Positions 62,516 through 64,000 of a DNA stretch of 64,000 bases are shown in pieces (within the stretch, counting starts at the first letter, position 1; the number at the start of each line of letters is the position of its first letter). Below the pieces are notes generated by a model. The model made no database searches. It worked only from the letters and a program-made list of their open reading frames with translations, and was not told where the DNA came from. Source of the DNA: Leguminivora glycinivorella (lineage: Eukaryota > Arthropoda > Insecta > Lepidoptera > Tortricidae); assembly GCF_023078275.1 (NCBI RefSeq), contig NC_062996.1:558001-622000 (forward strand), in the 5' to 3' direction. The position numbers and the translations under genes are program-made.

Positions 62516-63005
62516 TTATAGCACATTACATGTAATTAACCATAGAATGTCGTTTGCAGGTTGTTGCTGGTTTGCAGGTGGTACAGCGACAGTACAGCAT
62601 CTAGCGAAAAATTTATTTATTTTAGTTATTTTCCCCTCACTAGCTCGGAAACACGTGTTTCGTCCTTTAATGAAATGAAATGAAATGAAATGATATCTTT
62701 TATTTCAGACAGATGTCCATATTTACACAAAATATTAGTAAAACAATAACACAATAAAAATAAAATTAAACCCCAAAGTTGAATTTTTAGGTTTCTATGA
62801 TATTTTCAAAATTTCAACCCTAATGCGGAGGCAGAAGATGTTGATTTAAAAAGCTGAAAATTTGCACAAAGGCTTCATAGACTAAGGGGCATTGATTGAT
62901 AACTATTAGGTTTGCTAATTCCAGAAAAGTGTTTTTTCGCTCCAACCTAGTAAGTAGGTATTACCTTTTACAAGAGAATGTCATATATCATCAAAAGTGC
63001 ACAGC
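62516..63005. other. Family D fragment and unassigned sequence
   Basis: 62631-62669 is a family D end (TTTTCCCCTCACTAGCTCGG), followed by a (GAAAT)n run and a retroposon-like ATATCTTTTATTTCAGACAG. The rest is unassigned. Confidence 0.45.
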
Positions 63006-63008
63006 TAA

Positions 63009-63240
63009 AGCACTGGTCCCACCGCGAGCTAGTAAGCTATGAGCTATCGGCTATAAAAACGAACGAAAGATAATCACTCTCGCGTAAATAAAAGAGACAC
63101 GGCTATATTTTATAGTTACTCGCCCAGCGGTGAGCTATCAATATCGCCGTGTCTCTTTTATTTGCACGGGAGTGCTTATCTTTTGTTCGTTTTTATAGCC
63201 GATAGCTCATAGCTTACTGGCTCGTGGTGGGACCAGTGCC
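63009..63240. mobile_element. MITE-A hairpin, intact copy
   Basis: 232 bp, AGCACTGGTCCCACCGCGAG to TGGGACCAGTGCC, with TAA on both outer sides. Confidence 0.85.
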
Positions 63241-63351
63241 TAAAGTTAAATTGTTATGCTTTATGGTTCAATTTGGCTTGTAAGCATAATGCCACATGTT
63301 TTAGTCGTAAAAATGTAAAGGGATATGAATCTTTATGTTTTCTTCATGGGT

Positions 63352-63435
63352 CGGCAACGCGCAAGTTCCATAGGTTACGGTGACCGCTTTCCGTATGCTT
63401 GTTTGCCACCGACGTAGTATTAAAAAAAAGACCCG
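63352..63435 (+). repeat. Repeat family Z copy
   Basis: GGCAACGCGCAAGTTCCATA to TTGCCACCGACGTAGTATTA. Confidence 0.6.
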
Positions 63436-63461
63436 GGTTCTATTTCAGTTTATTACTAACT

Positions 63462-63715
63462 AGCTTCTTCCCGCGGCTTTGCCCGCTTAGGTACCAAAAG
63501 TAATCTTATTAAAATGAACTTTGGACCCCCATTTCACCCCCTTAGGATGTGAATTTTAAAAAAATCCTTTCCTAGTGCTCCTCTCTACACCTTATAAATA
63601 ACCTACGTGCCAAATTTGGAGTCTCTAGGACCAGCGGTTTCGGCTGTGCGTTGATATGTGTCAGTCAGTCAGTCAGTCAGTCAGTTTCTTCTTTTATATA
63701 TTTAGACTAGTTCTT
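63462..63715 (+). repeat. SINE-like repeat with (TCAG)n
   Basis: CTAGCTTCTTCCCGCGGCTT, GTGCCAAATTTGGAGTCTCT, and GTCAGTCAGTCAGTCAGT at 63660-63685, a family related in head to G. Confidence 0.6.
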
Positions 63716-63874
63716 GCCCGCGGCTTCGCTCGTGTTTCGAGGTAAGCAGTTGCCGTAGCCCATCGACGCCAGAAGTCCACTCCAGTCGGTCAGTCGTCTC
63801 GTCTGTCAGTCAGTCGGAGTGCGGAACTGTGTAGCGCGAACAGCGGACGGCGTGGAGTCGACATTTAATTCTTA

Positions 63875-64000
63875 GTGCGTTTTCAATTTATACGATCCAA
63901 TATAGGATATATGTAGACCGATATTTCATACATTTTAGCCGCCGATTTTTGCCTTCGGAATCCTTCCGACATCCGATATCGGATCGGATAATGTGAAAAC
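63875..64000. mobile_element. MITE-B copy cut by the window edge
   Basis: GTGCGTTTTCAATTTATACG to GGATCGGATAATGTGAAAAC at the last base, preceded by TTA. Confidence 0.8.

Overview
This is a stretch of moth or butterfly (Lepidoptera) nuclear DNA. It is AT-rich, split by introns and packed with short transposable elements: hairpin MITEs, tRNA-derived SINEs, 5'-truncated LINEs and (GTCC)n/(CAGA)n-containing dispersed repeats. No bacterial or viral gene organisation is present. The order is inferred from the insect-type protein encoded and from the repeat families, not from a database match.

One host gene dominates the window. It is a vesicular monoamine transporter (Vmat) on the minus strand, rebuilt here from 12 coding exons between 41297 (ATG) and 6011 (stop). 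All splice phases agree and the exons sum to 1446 nt, or 481 codons plus stop. A probable TATA promoter and a non-coding first exon lie at about 52.68-52.84 kb. A very AT-rich, almost repeat-free block at 1.74-6.01 kb is the likely long 3' UTR. The transcript would therefore cover about 51 kb. A possible last exon of a convergent plus-strand gene lies at 343-420.

The most unusual feature is that four of the 12 Vmat exons (1, 3, 6 and 10) have extra partial copies immediately downstream in their introns. Each copy derives from the 3' part of its exon, and most tail copies run up to the original donor position. Exon 1 has four copies (40755-41142), exon 3 has five in an array that alternates with the palindrome TGACGTATATATACGTCA (22965-23795), exon 6 has two (16149-16370), and exon 10 has one, split by an in-frame MITE (10065-10332). 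Two exon-1 copies differ from exon 1 only at synonymous sites over 24-26 codons. The exon-10 copy is fully open, phase-compatible with its neighbours and has six synonymous changes to one replacement. The duplicated segments of exons 1, 3 and 10 carry the conserved charged membrane residues of the transporter (D38, K119, D379 and D406 equivalents).

Layout: 0-1.7 kb, repeats and the putative plus-strand last exon; 1.7-6.0 kb, Vmat 3' UTR; 6.0-26.2 kb, exons 12 to 2 with TE-filled introns, including a Tc1-like element at 17.2-18.9 kb and a four-level nest of elements at 19.9-22.1 kb; 26.2-41.2 kb, the large intron 1; 41.3-52.7 kb, the 5' intron with a truncated LINE reverse transcriptase at 41.75-43.25 kb and a hAT-type MITE at 47.2 kb whose empty site has a paralogue at 62.4 kb; 52.7-64 kb, intergenic DNA made mostly of repeats.
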